Shown here: positions 39,438-49,082 of the stretch, piece by piece
How the letters are laid out: every line of letters starts with the position of its first letter
How positions within the stretch are numbered: position 1 is the first letter of the stretch
Source of the DNA: Pseudomonas lalucatii
GTDB taxonomy: Bacteria > Pseudomonadota > Gammaproteobacteria > Pseudomonadales > Pseudomonadaceae
Direction: 5' to 3'
Length of the DNA stretch: 64,000 bases
NCBI RefSeq assembly: GCF_018398425.1
Contig: NZ_JADPMV010000002.1
Coordinates: 868,001 to 932,000 of the forward strand
Notes under the pieces: model-generated
The model's input: only the letters and a program-made list of their open reading frames with translations
The model's database searches: none
Told to the model about the DNA's origin: nothing
Made by a program: the position numbers and the translations under genes

Positions 39438-40226
39438 ATGAAGAAACTGCGTTTGTCCTGGCGCCTGCTGCGCCTGGTGGCCGTGCTCGGCCTGGGCGCC
39501 CTGCTGGCCGGCGGCGTGAGCCTGCTCGAGCGCCTGGCCCGGCACGAGCCAATGGCCACCCGGCAGCGCCTGACCCGCTGGTTCCTCGCCCGCCTGGCCG
39601 GTGTCCTGCCGTTCCGCCTGCGGGTCGAGGGCGAGCTGCCGCGGGCGCCGATGCTGTGGGTCAGCAACCACGTGTCCTGGACCGATATTCCGCTGCTGGG
39701 CATGCTCGCCCCGCTGTCGTTCCTGTCCAAGGCCGAGGTGCGCGACTGGCCCCTCGCCGGCTGGCTGGCGCACAAGGCCGGCACCCTGTTCATCCGCCGT
39801 GGCTCGGGCGACAGCGGCCTGCTCGGCCAGCAGCTCGGCGCGCACCTGCGGCGCGGCCGCCACCTGCTGATCTTCCCCGAAGGCACCACCACCGACGGCC
39901 AGTCCGTACGCACCTTCCACGGCCGCCTGCTGAGCAGCGCCATCGACAGCGGCGTGGCGCTGCAGCCGGTGGCCATCCGCTACCGGCGCGACGGCCAGGT
40001 GTGCCCGGTGGCACCCTTTATCGGCGACGACGACATGCTCTCGCATCTGCTGCGGCTGCTGCAGAGCGAGGTGGCGGAGGTGCAGATCCAGCTGCTGCCG
40101 CCCATCGCCAGCCACGGCCTGAACCGCAACGAACTGGCCCGCCGCGCTCAGGCGGCGGTGAGCCACGCCCTGCTCGGCGAGCAGGACGCTCAGGGGGCGG
40201 TAGCGCCCGCCAGCGCAGCGGCCTAG
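39438..40226 (+). CDS. olsA: Lyso-ornithine lipid O-acyltransferase OlsA (PlsC family)
   Basis: 262-residue membrane-associated 1-acyl-glycerol-phosphate-type acyltransferase that adds the second acyl chain to lyso-ornithine lipid. It has an N-terminal hydrophobic anchor (about 12-32), the HX4D catalytic motif NHVSWTDIPLL (about 76) and the substrate-binding FPEGTTTDG (about 150). The start at 39438 follows GGAG. Pairing with olsB supports the ornithine-lipid role rather than phosphatidate synthesis. Confidence 0.88.
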   Translation: MKKLRLSWRLLRLVAVLGLGALLAGGVSLLERLARHEPMATRQRLTRWFLARLAGVLPFRLRVEGELPRAPMLWVSNHVSWTDIPLLGMLAPLSFLSKAEVRDWPLAGWLAHKAGTLFIRRGSGDSGLLGQQLGAHLRRGRHLLIFPEGTTTDGQSVRTFHGRLLSSAIDSGVALQPVAIRYRRDGQVCPVAPFIGDDDMLSHLLRLLQSEVAEVQIQLLPPIASHGLNRNELARRAQAAVSHALLGEQDAQGAVAPASAAA

Positions 40227-40232
40227 CTGCCT

Positions 40233-40811
40233 TCAGCCGCCGCGCTCGGCGGCGGCGAAGCGCTGCAGCTCGGGGTAGAACAGGCGGAAGTCCTCGCTCA
40301 GCGGCACGTACAGCCGCTCCAGCTCGGCCATGGCGCCATCCAGGCCCTCGGGCCGCGACAGGCGCCGCTGCATGGCGGCGAGCACCTGCTCCAGCACCGC
40401 GAAGTCGCTGTAGCTGCCCAGCCAGTCCTGGGCGGCCATGCGCGGCGCAATCAGCGCCAGTCGCCCCGGTAGCACCGCCTCATCGGCCAGCACTTGGTAG
40501 ACCCGCGCGGTGAACCGGTCCAGCGGCTGCTCGGCGTAGTCCGCCCAGTGCAGCGCCAGACAATGGTCGAAGAACAGGTCCAGGAGGATGCCGGCATAGC
40601 GCCGCCGCGCGGCCGGGAAGCGCGCCCGCGAGCGCACCTGCAGCGCGTGGCCGTCGGTGAAGGCGTCGATGCGCCGGTGCAGGCGGATGGCCGCCTCGAT
40701 CTCCGCCGGCCACTGTCCGGCCAGCGGTCCCTTGACGAAGTCGCCGTACAGGCTGCCGAGCAGTTGCGCCGGGGCGTCGCCGCCGAGGTGCAGGTGTGCG
40801 AGATAGTTCAT
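40233..40811 (-). CDS. acpH: Acyl carrier protein phosphodiesterase AcpH
   Basis: 192 residues of the DUF479/AcpH family, a metal-dependent HD-like hydrolase that removes the phosphopantetheine arm from acyl carrier protein. The N-terminus MNYLAHLHLGG, the block GSLYGDFVKG, LHRRIDAFTDGH and LLDLFFDHCLALHW supply the conserved His and Asp residues. The ATG at 40809-40811 is the family start. It is convergent with olsA (7 bp apart) and divergent from the ArsR-type gene. Confidence 0.88.
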   Translation of the reverse strand: MNYLAHLHLGGDAPAQLLGSLYGDFVKGPLAGQWPAEIEAAIRLHRRIDAFTDGHALQVRSRARFPAARRRYAGILLDLFFDHCLALHWADYAEQPLDRFTARVYQVLADEAVLPGRLALIAPRMAAQDWLGSYSDFAVLEQVLAAMQRRLSRPEGLDGAMAELERLYVPLSEDFRLFYPELQRFAAAERGG

Positions 40812-40864
40812 GCCTACGAGCTTACACATCAGGGCGCGCAATGATCACTATCGGCGCAATCGAT

Positions 40865-40892
40865 CTGTATATCGCCGATAGCCGATATACAG
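40865..40892. promoter_or_regulatory. Perfect palindromic operator upstream of pyeR
   Basis: CTGTATATCG (40865-40874) and CGATATACAG (40883-40892) are perfect 10-bp inverted repeats with an 8-bp spacer. They are centred about 60 bp before the ArsR-type gene and between it and acpH. The size and symmetry suit an ArsR-family dimer, and autoregulation is likely. Confidence 0.7.
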
Positions 40893-40939
40893 TTCGCTCC
40901 ATCGCGATAGAGCAATACCGCAACTCGAGGAAGCACGAC

Positions 40940-41242
40940 ATGGCCATCGATATCGATGAGGTGATCAAGGCCCTGGCCCATCCGGTGCGCCGCGACATCC
41001 TGCACTGGCTGAAGGACCCCCAGGCCTATTTTGCCGATCAGGAGCACCCGCTGGAGTTCGGCGTGTGCGCCGGCAAGATCGACCAGCGCACCGGCCTGTC
41101 GCAGTCGACCGTCTCCGCGCACCTGGCCACCCTGCAACGGGCCGGCCTGGTGAGCAGCCGGAAGGTCGGCCAGTGGCACTTCTTCCAGCGCAACGAAGCG
41201 AACATCCAGGCCTTCCTGCGGCACATCAGCCAGGAGCTGTAG
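40940..41242 (+). CDS. pyeR: ArsR-family repressor, PyeR-like
   Basis: 100-residue winged helix-turn-helix protein: EVIKALAHPVRRDILHWLKD, then TGLSQSTVSAHLATLQRAGLVSSRKVGQWHFFQRN. There is a single Cys (about 44) and no CxC metal site, so it is a non-classical ArsR member. In P. aeruginosa the relative PyeR heads a pyeR-pyeM-xenB operon. Here the next gene is directly xenB and no MFS gene lies between. The ATG follows GAGGAAGC. A perfect palindrome lies upstream. Confidence 0.82.
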   Translation: MAIDIDEVIKALAHPVRRDILHWLKDPQAYFADQEHPLEFGVCAGKIDQRTGLSQSTVSAHLATLQRAGLVSSRKVGQWHFFQRNEANIQAFLRHISQEL

Positions 41243-41319
41243 CCCGGCGCCCACGTGTCACCGCCCTACCCCAAGACCCTACTTTGACTTCAGTGCATGA
41301 CCCTGACGGAGGATTCCCC

Positions 41320-42369
41320 ATGCCTACGCTTTTCGACCCGATCAAGATCGGCGAGCTGGAACTCGCCAACCGCATCATCATGGCGCCGCTGACCCGCACC
41401 CGCGCCGACGCCGGCCGCGTGCCCAACGCCCTGATGGCCGAATACTACGTGCAGCGCGCCTCGGCCGGGCTGATCATCAGCGAGGCCACCGCGGTCACGC
41501 CCATGGGCGTCGGCTACCCGGACACCCCCGGCATCTGGTCGGCCGAGCAGGTGCGCGGCTGGAGCAACATCACCAAGGCGGTACACGCCCACGGCGGCAA
41601 GATCGTCCTGCAGCTGTGGCACGTCGGGCGCATCTCCGACCCGCTGTACCTGAACGGCGAGCTGCCGGTGGCGCCCAGCGCCATCGCCGCCAAGGGCCAT
41701 GTCAGCCTGGTCCGGCCGCAGAAGGACTACGTCACCCCGCGCGCCCTGGAGACCGAGGAGATCGCCGACATAGTCGAGGCCTATCGCATCGGCGCGGAAA
41801 ACGCCAAGGCCGCCGGCTTCGACGGCGTGGAGATCCATGGCGCCAACGGCTACCTGCTCGACCAGTTCCTGCAGGACAGCACCAACCAGCGCAGCGACCG
41901 CTACGGCGGCTCGATCGAGAACCGCGCGCGCCTGCTGCTGGAAGTCACCGATGCGGCCATCGAGGTCTGGGGCGCCGGCCGGGTCGGCGTGCACCTGTCG
42001 CCGCGGGCCGATGCCCACGACATGGGCGACGCCAACTGCGCCGAGACCTTCGGTTACGTCGCCCGGGAGCTGGGCAAGCGCGGCATCGCCTTCATCTGCG
42101 CCCGCGAACAGGCGGCCGACGACAGCCTGGCACCGAGCCTGAAGCAGGCCTTCGGCGGCGTGTTCATCGCCAACGAGCGCTTCACCAAAGCCCAGGCCAA
42201 CGCCTGGCTGGCCGAAGGCAAGGCCGACGCCGTGGCCTTCGGCATCCCCTTCATCGCCAACCCCGACCTGCCGGCCCGCCTGGAGCAGGACGCGCCGCTC
42301 AACGAACCACAGGTACAGACCTTCTACGGTCAGGGCCCGGTCGGCTATATCGACTACCCGCGGCTGTAA
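41320..42369 (+). CDS. xenB: Old-yellow-enzyme-family alkene/xenobiotic reductase
   Basis: 349-residue FMN-dependent NAD(P)H oxidoreductase with a TIM barrel. Typical features are the FMN-binding APLTRTRAD (about 23), VLQLWHVGRIS (about 97), the substrate His/Asn pair in VEIHGANGYLLDQFLQ (about 176) and the C-terminal phosphate-binding VAFGIPFIANPDL. XenB-type enzymes reduce activated alkenes, nitro compounds and nitrate esters. It lies 77 bp after pyeR on the same strand, so it is probably under PyeR control. GGAGG precedes the ATG. Confidence 0.9.
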   Translation: MPTLFDPIKIGELELANRIIMAPLTRTRADAGRVPNALMAEYYVQRASAGLIISEATAVTPMGVGYPDTPGIWSAEQVRGWSNITKAVHAHGGKIVLQLWHVGRISDPLYLNGELPVAPSAIAAKGHVSLVRPQKDYVTPRALETEEIADIVEAYRIGAENAKAAGFDGVEIHGANGYLLDQFLQDSTNQRSDRYGGSIENRARLLLEVTDAAIEVWGAGRVGVHLSPRADAHDMGDANCAETFGYVARELGKRGIAFICAREQAADDSLAPSLKQAFGGVFIANERFTKAQANAWLAEGKADAVAFGIPFIANPDLPARLEQDAPLNEPQVQTFYGQGPVGYIDYPRL

Positions 42370-42380
42370 CCGGCGCCCAC

Positions 42381-42410
42381 GAAAAAGCCCGCAGCGATGC
42401 GGGCTTTTTC
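42381..42410. terminator. Bidirectional intrinsic terminator between xenB and the convergent coiled-coil gene
   Basis: GAAAAAGCCCGC and GCGGGCTTTTTC form a perfect 12-bp stem with a 6-nt loop. It has A-tract and T-tract flanks suited to both strands. Confidence 0.92.
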
Positions 42411-42423
42411 GTTTCGGCGGACT

Positions 42424-43269
42424 TCAGCGCGCGTCGATCTGCGCCTGCAGGTTCTGGATCTGCGCCTGCAGGGTGCTGATGTTGCGCGTCATCTGGGCGC
42501 GGAAGGCATCGAACTCGGCGGTGTTGCTCTTCGGCGCCGGGCGGTTCTCCAGGTCGCTCTTGAGCACCAGGATGTCCTGCTCCAGGCGACCGATGGCCTG
42601 GTTCGGGTCGCCGATCTTCTTCAGCGCCGCGACGTCTTCACTGAGGCTCTTGAGCTGGCCCTCGAGCTTGCCCAGGCCGGCCTGGGCGCCCTTCAACGCG
42701 GCCAGCTCGCTCTTCAGCGCCGCCTGTTCGCCGCCGAGCTGCTTCAGGCTGCCGTCGAACTGGCCGGTCGCCGCCTGCTGGCTCTTCAGGGCGGCCGCCA
42801 GCTGCTCGATGCGCTTGTCCCGGTCGCCGGACTGACCGGCGGCGCCCTGCTGCTGCTTGCTCAACTCGGCCAGACGGGTTTCCAGCTGCCTGACCTGCAG
42901 CTTGAGCGCCTCGCTGCCGGTGGTGACGGTGGACTCGGTGGCCACCACCTTGCCGGAGATGTCCTGGATGCGCCCGGCGGCTTCCTCGCTGATGCGCGCG
43001 AAGCTCTCCTGGGTGGCGATCAGTTGCTGCTCCATCAGGCCGATCTGCTGGAAGCTCCACCAGCCGAGGCCGCCGAGGGCGATGGTCAGGGCCCCGACCA
43101 GGGCCCACAGCGGCCCGGTGCTGGCGCCCTTGCTCGGGGCCGCCGCGGCACCACGCGCATAGGCTGGCGCCCGCGCCGCCTCGGGCTGGTCCGCCTCGAA
43201 TTCGTCGCGGTCCCGCTCGGGGGTCAGGCTGGGCACATGATCGAGTTCGTCGTGAGCATCGTTACGCAT
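42424..43269 (-). CDS. Inner-membrane coiled-coil protein of unknown function
   Basis: 281 residues: a charged, disordered N-terminal cytosolic tail (about 1-50), one transmembrane helix (about 52-72, PLWALVGALTIALGGLGWW), then a long periplasmic region dominated by heptad-like helices rich in Gln, Leu, Ala and Glu (about 80-281). There is no enzymatic motif. The architecture is that of a tethered coiled-coil scaffold. It shares a terminator with the convergent xenB. Confidence 0.75.
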   Translation of the reverse strand: MRNDAHDELDHVPSLTPERDRDEFEADQPEAARAPAYARGAAAAPSKGASTGPLWALVGALTIALGGLGWWSFQQIGLMEQQLIATQESFARISEEAAGRIQDISGKVVATESTVTTGSEALKLQVRQLETRLAELSKQQQGAAGQSGDRDKRIEQLAAALKSQQAATGQFDGSLKQLGGEQAALKSELAALKGAQAGLGKLEGQLKSLSEDVAALKKIGDPNQAIGRLEQDILVLKSDLENRPAPKSNTAEFDAFRAQMTRNISTLQAQIQNLQAQIDAR

Positions 43270-43519
43270 GGGAAAACCTTCAGGAAAACGCCGGGTGAGC
43301 GAAGTGCCGCGCAGTATAACGTTTCGCTCGCGCGTCTTCAGCGTCGCGCCGTGTCGGTGCAGGTCGCACCGTTCGGGCGCGCGGTGACCGCCGGGGCGCC
43401 CCTGGCCGCGCCCGGGACAGGGCCCGGGGCAACTGGTACGGCCCTTGCTCTACCCCTACGCGCGCTGGCAACCAGGGCGCGCTCCGCATCCAGCCACGCG
43501 CACGCACAGGGGAAGGTCC

Positions 43520-43837
43520 ATGGAACTCAATCGGGAACTGCTGAACTGCATGACGGCCCTGCGCCGGCGGCTGCGCGAGGAGCAGGCGCTGGACATCCAC
43601 CTGAACCAGGCGGATGCGCTCGACGCCATGCTCTGTGCCTGCCTGGCCTCGAACGACGAGGACACGCGCCGGCTCGGCCAGCGCCTGGCGCGCTGCAGCG
43701 AGCGCGCCTTCGAGCCCCGCGCAGGCCAGTCGAACGACCGCGGGCAGGCGCCTCCCGCCGCCCCGGACGGTGCTCCCGGCGCCCGCCCGGCCGCAGCAAC
43801 GCTGCGCATCTATCGCGGCCAGCGGGTCTACCGCTGA
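43520..43837 (+). CDS. Small hypothetical protein
   Basis: 105 residues from an ATG preceded by GGGGAAGG. The first 75 residues look helical (MELNRELLNCMTALRRRLREEQ) and the rest is Pro/Ala-rich and low in complexity, ending in RIYRGQRVYR. It has no signal peptide or membrane segment. I do not recognise a family. The ribosome site and codon pattern support a real gene. Confidence 0.55.
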   Translation: MELNRELLNCMTALRRRLREEQALDIHLNQADALDAMLCACLASNDEDTRRLGQRLARCSERAFEPRAGQSNDRGQAPPAAPDGAPGARPAAATLRIYRGQRVYR

Positions 43838-43855
43838 GGCCCCGCAGGGGCGCCG

Positions 43856-44848
43856 TCAGTCGGGATGATGGGCCTTCCACCACTGGCAGAACTCATCCAG
43901 CGCCGTCCACAGGCTGACCCGCGGTTCGTAGTCGAGGAATTCGCGGGCACGCCCGATATCCAGGGAGAAGTCCTTGGCCATCATCGCCACGCCCAGGCGA
44001 AACAGGGTCGGCTCGGGATGCCCGGGCAGCAGCCGGCAGACGCCCTCGTTGAGCGCCGCCGCGCCATAGGCCAGGGCAAAGGGCAGATGCCGGGTCACCG
44101 GCGGCAGGTCGAGTCCGCGCAGCACGTAGTTGACCGCGTCCCACAGCGGCACCGGTGCACCATTGCTGATGTTGTAGGCCCGCCCGAGGGCCGGCGCGGG
44201 GGCCAGCAGGGCGGCGAACAGGGCATCGTTGAGGTTGGCCATGCTGGTGAAGTCGACCCTGTTCAGGCCGTTGCCGATGATCGCCAGGCGGCCCTTGCGC
44301 TGCATGTTGATCAGCCGCGGGAAGATGCTGGTGTCGCCGGCGCCGGTGACCGAGCGCGGCCGCAACGCCAGCACCTCCAGGCCGAATTCCTGGGCGCCGA
44401 ACACCTGCTGCTCGGCCAGGTACTTGGTCTTGCCGTAGTGATCGAAGAAGCGCGTGGGCACCTGCTCTTCCCGGATCGCCACATGGGAGCGGCCGTCGAA
44501 GTAGATGGACGGCGACGACAGGTGCACCAGGCGCCGCACCCGCCGTTTCAGGCAGGCCTCGACGAGGTTTTCGGTGACCTGCACATTGGCCCGGTGGAAA
44601 TCTTCGTAACGCCCCCAGACGCCGACGGCGCCGGCACAGTGCACCACGGCCTCGACATCCTCGCACAGGCGCCTGGCCAGCTCGGGGTCGCCCAGGTCGC
44701 CCTGGACGAACTCAGCGCCACGCCTGAGCAGGTGTTCCACGGCACCGGCCCGGCGGCCGTTGACCCGCACCGCGAGGCCCTGCTCCAGGGCGAAGCGGGC
44801 GAAGCGCCCGCCGATGAAACCGCTCGCCCCGGTAACCAGAATCTTCAT
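43856..44848 (-). CDS. NAD-dependent epimerase/dehydratase, 3-beta-HSD-like
   Basis: 330-residue extended SDR. The NAD(P)-binding motif [19 protein letters not shown] (about 3-21), the catalytic Ser-Ser in [12 protein letters not shown] (about 112) and the YxxxK pair YGKTK (about 138) are intact. The C-terminal substrate part has [15 protein letters not shown]. The best match by eye is to 3-beta-hydroxysteroid dehydrogenase/OleD-like enzymes acting on hydrophobic ketones or alcohols. Monocistronic. Confidence 0.87.
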   Translation of the reverse strand: MKILVTGASGFIGGRFARFALEQGLAVRVNGRRAGAVEHLLRRGAEFVQGDLGDPELARRLCEDVEAVVHCAGAVGVWGRYEDFHRANVQVTENLVEACLKRRVRRLVHLSSPSIYFDGRSHVAIREEQVPTRFFDHYGKTKYLAEQQVFGAQEFGLEVLALRPRSVTGAGDTSIFPRLINMQRKGRLAIIGNGLNRVDFTSMANLNDALFAALLAPAPALGRAYNISNGAPVPLWDAVNYVLRGLDLPPVTRHLPFALAYGAAALNEGVCRLLPGHPEPTLFRLGVAMMAKDFSLDIGRAREFLDYEPRVSLWTALDEFCQWWKAHHPD

Positions 44849-45126
44849 TGCCCCGCCCCCTTGCAGTCATCCCGTGGCGCACTCTAACAGCGCCGCGGCG
44901 GCTGCGCCCTGTCCGCACCGGCCAGCACGACGACCCTGCAGGTCACGAGCAGACCAGCCCCTCGTGCCCCCACCGCCCTGCCCCGCCCGGTGACCGGCCC
45001 GGCCAGGGCCCGCGGCGGGCATGTCGCTCAATTTATTTGACGCTCGTAAATTACTTCGCACGCTTCTTGCAGAATATTCAACGCAACCACCCGACTGTCA
45101 CCCTTCTACCCGCGGAGCCCAAGGAC

Positions 45127-47061
45127 ATGCCACTACGCCTCAAACTCGTGCTCAGCTATCTGGCGATCGGCCTGATACCGGTACTGTCCATGGCCCTTAT
45201 GGCCTACCAGCAGGCCAGCCAGACACTCAGGGAGCAAACACTGAACACCCTGGAGGCCGTAGCGAATATCAAACAGCAGCAGCTACTGGACGGCTGGCAG
45301 TCCCGGCACAACCAGCTCAGCAGCCTGGCCGCCAACCTCGCCGGCAATTACCAGGGCCTCGACAGCAACGCGCTGATCAGCGCCGCCAACTACGACCGAC
45401 CGATCTTCGAGAACTTCATCGAGACCTTCGGCTACCGCGACCTCAAGCTGATCGCCGGCGATGGCCGGGTGATCTTCAGCGTGCAGCGCGACGCCGACGC
45501 CGGGGGCGACTCGCCCCTGGCGCGCCTGGTGCAGGCCAGCCTGAGCGAACGCCAGGCACTCATCGGCGACCTGGCGGTCAACCCGCAAAGCGGCGAGCCC
45601 AGCCAGTTCCTGGTGGCCCCCATCGTCGGCGAGGGCGCAGTCATGGCCCTGCTGGCGCTGGAGCTGCCGCTCGCCCCGCTGAACGCGGTGATGCAGACGC
45701 GCCAGGGTCTCGGCGATGCCGGGGAAACCTATCTGGTGGGCGGCGACCTGCGCCTACGCTCGGACTCGGTGCGTTTCGACGGGCAACGGGTCGACCGCGC
45801 CGGGCACCCGGCCGCGCCGCTCACCGGCGCCGCCATCAGCCGCGCGCTGCAGGGCGAACAAGGGCGCCTGGCCGAGGCCGGCCTGGATCGCCGCCCGGCG
45901 CTCAAGGCCTATGTGCCCCTGACCTTCGCCGGGCAACGCTGGGCCCTGATCGCCGAGATGGACCAGACCCAGGCCTTCGCCCCGGTACGCGCCCTGCTGT
46001 GGCAGCTGCTGCTGCTCGCCCTGCTGACCATTGCCGCGGTAATCCTGGCCACCTGGCTGGTCAGCCGCAGCGTGATGCGCCCACTGGGCGGCGAGCCGAG
46101 CAGCATGGCCGCCCTGGCGCGGCGGCTGGCGGCCGGCGAGCTGCAGCTGGCGGGCGACGGCGCCGCCCACGGCGGCCTGATGCAGGCCCTGCAGGACATG
46201 GCCACGGCCTGGCGCGAGGTGATCGCGCGGCTGCGCCAGGCCAGCCAGGCGGTAGGCGCGGCCAGCGGCGACATCCTCGGCGCCGCCGGGCAGACCAGCA
46301 GCCGCCTGGACCAGCAGCAGCAAGCCCTGGAGCTGGTGGTCGGCGCGGTCGAGCAGATGGCCGCCACCGTGCAGGAGATCGCCGCCAATGCCAGCCAGAG
46401 CGCCGACGGCAGCGCCGCCGCGCGCGAAGCCTTCGCCGCCATGCAGGCCACCCTGCAGCACATGATCGGCCGCCAGGACCAGCTGCTCGACGGCCTGCGC
46501 CAGGCCGACCGGGTGGTGCACACCCTGGCCGGCAACAGCCAGCAGATCGGCGCGGTGCTCGAGGTGATCCGCGGCATCGCCGAGCAGACCAACCTGCTCG
46601 CCCTCAACGCCGCCATCGAGGCCGCCCGCGCCGGCGAGCAGGGCCGTGGCTTCGCCGTGGTGGCCGACGAGGTGCGCAGCCTGGCCCTGCGCACCCGCAG
46701 CGCCACCGAGGAGATCGTGCCGATCATCGACGCCCTCGGCGACTCCGCCAGCCAGGCCCTGACCGGCATGCAGGGGGCCAGCGAACAGGCCCGCGGCCTG
46801 GAAGACGAGACCCAGGCGGTGCTCGGCTCGCTCGAGCGTCTGGAGGACTCGCTGCAGGGCGTGCACGCCCTGGCCTTCCAGATCGCCGCCGCCGCCGAGC
46901 AACAGGCGGCGACCACCGCCGAGGTCAACCGGCACATGCACCAGCTGCACGAGATGACCGGGGAGAACCGCCAGACCGCCGCCCACACCCGCGACTGCGG
47001 CGAGCAGCTGCGTCGGCTGGCCGGCAGCCAGGAGCAGCTGGTGGCGCACTTCCGCCTCTAG
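45127..47061 (+). CDS. Methyl-accepting chemotaxis protein
   Basis: 644-residue chemoreceptor: TM1 (about 8-28), a periplasmic sensor of about 270 residues resembling dCache or related folds, TM2 (about 298-320), a HAMP-like linker and a cytosolic signalling domain with the invariant hairpin tip [20 protein letters not shown] near residue 480. The ATG follows AAGGAC. The stop is the TAG inside the CTAG that is the target of IS copy 2, and it remains intact. The ligand is unknown. Confidence 0.92.
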   Translation: MPLRLKLVLSYLAIGLIPVLSMALMAYQQASQTLREQTLNTLEAVANIKQQQLLDGWQSRHNQLSSLAANLAGNYQGLDSNALISAANYDRPIFENFIETFGYRDLKLIAGDGRVIFSVQRDADAGGDSPLARLVQASLSERQALIGDLAVNPQSGEPSQFLVAPIVGEGAVMALLALELPLAPLNAVMQTRQGLGDAGETYLVGGDLRLRSDSVRFDGQRVDRAGHPAAPLTGAAISRALQGEQGRLAEAGLDRRPALKAYVPLTFAGQRWALIAEMDQTQAFAPVRALLWQLLLLALLTIAAVILATWLVSRSVMRPLGGEPSSMAALARRLAAGELQLAGDGAAHGGLMQALQDMATAWREVIARLRQASQAVGAASGDILGAAGQTSSRLDQQQQALELVVGAVEQMAATVQEIAANASQSADGSAAAREAFAAMQATLQHMIGRQDQLLDGLRQADRVVHTLAGNSQQIGAVLEVIRGIAEQTNLLALNAAIEAARAGEQGRGFAVVADEVRSLALRTRSATEEIVPIIDALGDSASQALTGMQGASEQARGLEDETQAVLGSLERLEDSLQGVHALAFQIAAAAEQQAATTAEVNRHMHQLHEMTGENRQTAAHTRDCGEQLRRLAGSQEQLVAHFRL

Positions 47062-47062
47062 T
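47057..47062. repeat. Target-site duplication, left of IS copy 2
   Basis: TCTAGT, repeated at 48088-48093. It contains the stop codon of the chemoreceptor gene. Confidence 0.92.
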
Positions 47063-48087
47063 TGTGATCTCTCAGTAGGTTGTTCATCCGGGGCATTCCC
47101 GGAATTCTGGAAGTGCGACCAACCTAGCCTTCCAGGAGCCCCGGATGAACCTGCATAAACATGCCCGTCTTACCCCTCGCGGTCGAGCCCTTTTGGTTCG
47201 GCGCATCCAGCACGGCTTGCGGGTCGAAGAAGCCGCCCAGGCGGCCGGTGTGAGCGTGCGAACCGCCTACAAATGGTTGCGGCGCTTTCGCGAGGAAGGC
47301 GAGGCCGGGTTGATGGATCGTTCATCACGTCCGCAACACTGCCCGCATGCGACACCCGATACCGTGGTCGAGCGTCTGATCGAACATCGGCGATGCCGCA
47401 AGACCTATCGGCAGATCGCCAGAGAGCTAGGCTTGGCCGTCAGCACTGTTGCGCGCCGCCTGCGGCGGGCCGGCTTTCATCGACTGGCTGAGCTGGAGCC
47501 GGCGCCACCGGTGGTGCGCTACGAGTACCCGACACCCGGAGATCTGCTGCATCTGGATATCAAAAAGCTGGGCCGTTTCTGGCGACCTGGCCATCGGGTC
47601 ACCGGCGACCGACAGCAGAACTCCGACGGCGCGGGCTGGGAATTCGTCCACGTGGCCATCGACGATGCCAGCCGCATCGCCTTCAGCAGCCTGCATCCTG
47701 ACGAGCGTGGTCGCAGTGCTTGCCAAGCCTTGCTCCAGGCGCTGCGCTACTACCGCAGCCTGGGCATTCGTTTCACCCGCATCATGACCGACAACGGCAG
47801 CTGCTATCGCTCTCGCACGTTTCGGCGTTTGCTCAGACGATTGGGGCTGCGCCATCTGCGCACCAAACCTTACACGCCACGCACCAACGGCAAGGCCGAG
47901 CGCTTCATCCAGACCAGTCTGCGCGAGTGGGCCTATGCCCATAGCTATGAAAGTTCGGCACAGCGAGCACAGCACCTGACGCCCTGGCTACATCACTACA
48001 ATTGGCACCGGCCACACGCCAGCCTCGGCTACCAGCCACCAATCAGTCGCGTTCCGCTTTCACTGAATAACGTACTGGGTTTACACA
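47063..48087 (+). mobile_element. IS481-family insertion sequence, copy 2 (1,025 bp)
   Basis: Same length and ends as copies 1 and 3 but in the opposite orientation. By eye it differs from them by a single base, A at 47612 where the others have C (a silent CGC/CGA Arg change in the transposase). Duplications are TCTAGT. It is inserted in the CTAG shared by the stop codons of two convergent genes without damaging either. Confidence 0.93.
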
Positions 48088-48092
48088 TCTAG
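47145..48092 (+). CDS. IS481-family transposase, copy 2
   Basis: 315 residues, identical to copy 1 except for the last residue (Ile instead of Ser). That codon (ATC) and the following TAG are formed by the target-site duplication rather than by the element. The DDE residues and both helix-turn-helix regions are intact, so the element should be mobile. Confidence 0.93.
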   Translation: MNLHKHARLTPRGRALLVRRIQHGLRVEEAAQAAGVSVRTAYKWLRRFREEGEAGLMDRSSRPQHCPHATPDTVVERLIEHRRCRKTYRQIARELGLAVSTVARRLRRAGFHRLAELEPAPPVVRYEYPTPGDLLHLDIKKLGRFWRPGHRVTGDRQQNSDGAGWEFVHVAIDDASRIAFSSLHPDERGRSACQALLQALRYYRSLGIRFTRIMTDNGSCYRSRTFRRLLRRLGLRHLRTKPYTPRTNGKAERFIQTSLREWAYAHSYESSAQRAQHLTPWLHHYNWHRPHASLGYQPPISRVPLSLNNVLGLHI

Positions 48093-48093
48093 T
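48088..48093. repeat. Target-site duplication, right of IS copy 2
   Basis: TCTAGT, identical to 47057-47062. It supplies stop codons both to the transposase (plus strand) and to argP (minus strand). Confidence 0.92.
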
Positions 48094-48985
48094 CGGCGGG
48101 GCGCACCAGGCGCCCCAGGGTCGCCCGCTGCAGGTGGCGGGTGAGCGTCGCCAGGAGCTCGCCGCCGTTGCGCCAGTGGTGCCAGTACAGCGGCACGTCC
48201 AGCGGCCGCCCGGGCAGGATCTCCACCAGCGCGCCGCCGGCCAGTTCGCGCTCGACCTGCAGCTCCGGCACCAGCCCCCAGCCGAAACCGGCGCAGGCCA
48301 GGCGCACGAAGCCCTCGGAGGACGGACAGAGGTGGTGGACGAAGCTCCCCTCCACGCCGAGGCCGGCCAGGTAGCGATGCTGCAGCAGGTCGTCGGGGCC
48401 GAAGACGATGGCCGGCACCCGCGCCAGCCGCTGCGCCTCGACGCCGTCCGGAAAATGCCGGGCAAGGAACCCGGGACTGGCCAGCGCCCGGTAGCGCATC
48501 GCCCCCAGCGCCAGGGAGCGGGCCCCGGCCACCGGACGCTCGGCGGCGCATACGCAGGCGGCCACCTCGCCGGCGCGCATGCGCTTGAGGCCGACGTCCT
48601 GGTCCTCCACCACCAGGTCCAGCAATACCCCCTGCTCGGCACAGAACTCGCTCACCGCGCCGCCCCACCAGGTGGCCAGGCTGTCGGCGTTGAGGGCGAT
48701 GCGCAGGCGCTCCGGCAGGCCGCCCTCGTCCAGGGCCGGCACCTGGCCCTGCAGGTCGCGCTCCAGCAGGCGCACCTGCTGCACATGGTTGAGCAGGCGC
48801 CGGCCGATCTCCGTGGGCGTCGGCGGCGTGGCGCGCACCAGCACCGGCTGGCCGACCCGCGCCTCGAGCAGCTTGATCCGCTGCGACACCGCCGACTGCG
48901 ACAGCCCGAGCACCTGGGCGGCCCGCTCGAACCCGGCCTGTTCCACCACCGCCGCCAGGGCGGCCAGCAACTTGTAGTCGAACAA
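48089..48985 (-). CDS. argP: LysR-family regulator ArgP (IciA)
   Basis: 298 residues. The helix-turn-helix (about 2-60) opens with MFDYKLLAALAAVVEQAGFERAAQ and contains LSQSAVSQRIKLLE; the effector domain follows the ArgP pattern (LRIALNADSLATWW, DDLLQHRYL). ArgP activates lysine/arginine export (argO) in response to basic amino acids. Here it is divergent from an ACT-domain gene followed by a LysE/ArgO exporter, the classical arrangement. Its TAG stop lies in the IS copy 2 duplication and is preserved. Confidence 0.9.
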   Translation of the reverse strand: MFDYKLLAALAAVVEQAGFERAAQVLGLSQSAVSQRIKLLEARVGQPVLVRATPPTPTEIGRRLLNHVQQVRLLERDLQGQVPALDEGGLPERLRIALNADSLATWWGGAVSEFCAEQGVLLDLVVEDQDVGLKRMRAGEVAACVCAAERPVAGARSLALGAMRYRALASPGFLARHFPDGVEAQRLARVPAIVFGPDDLLQHRYLAGLGVEGSFVHHLCPSSEGFVRLACAGFGWGLVPELQVERELAGGALVEILPGRPLDVPLYWHHWRNGGELLATLTRHLQRATLGRLVRPAD

Positions 48986-49082
48986 ATCAGTTTTCCTAAT
49001 GAGGCATCAGTATCATGTGTTTTCCTTATACCGCCGAACGCTCCACACTGGCTACATCCAGCCACTGTCCGAGGAGCCCGCC

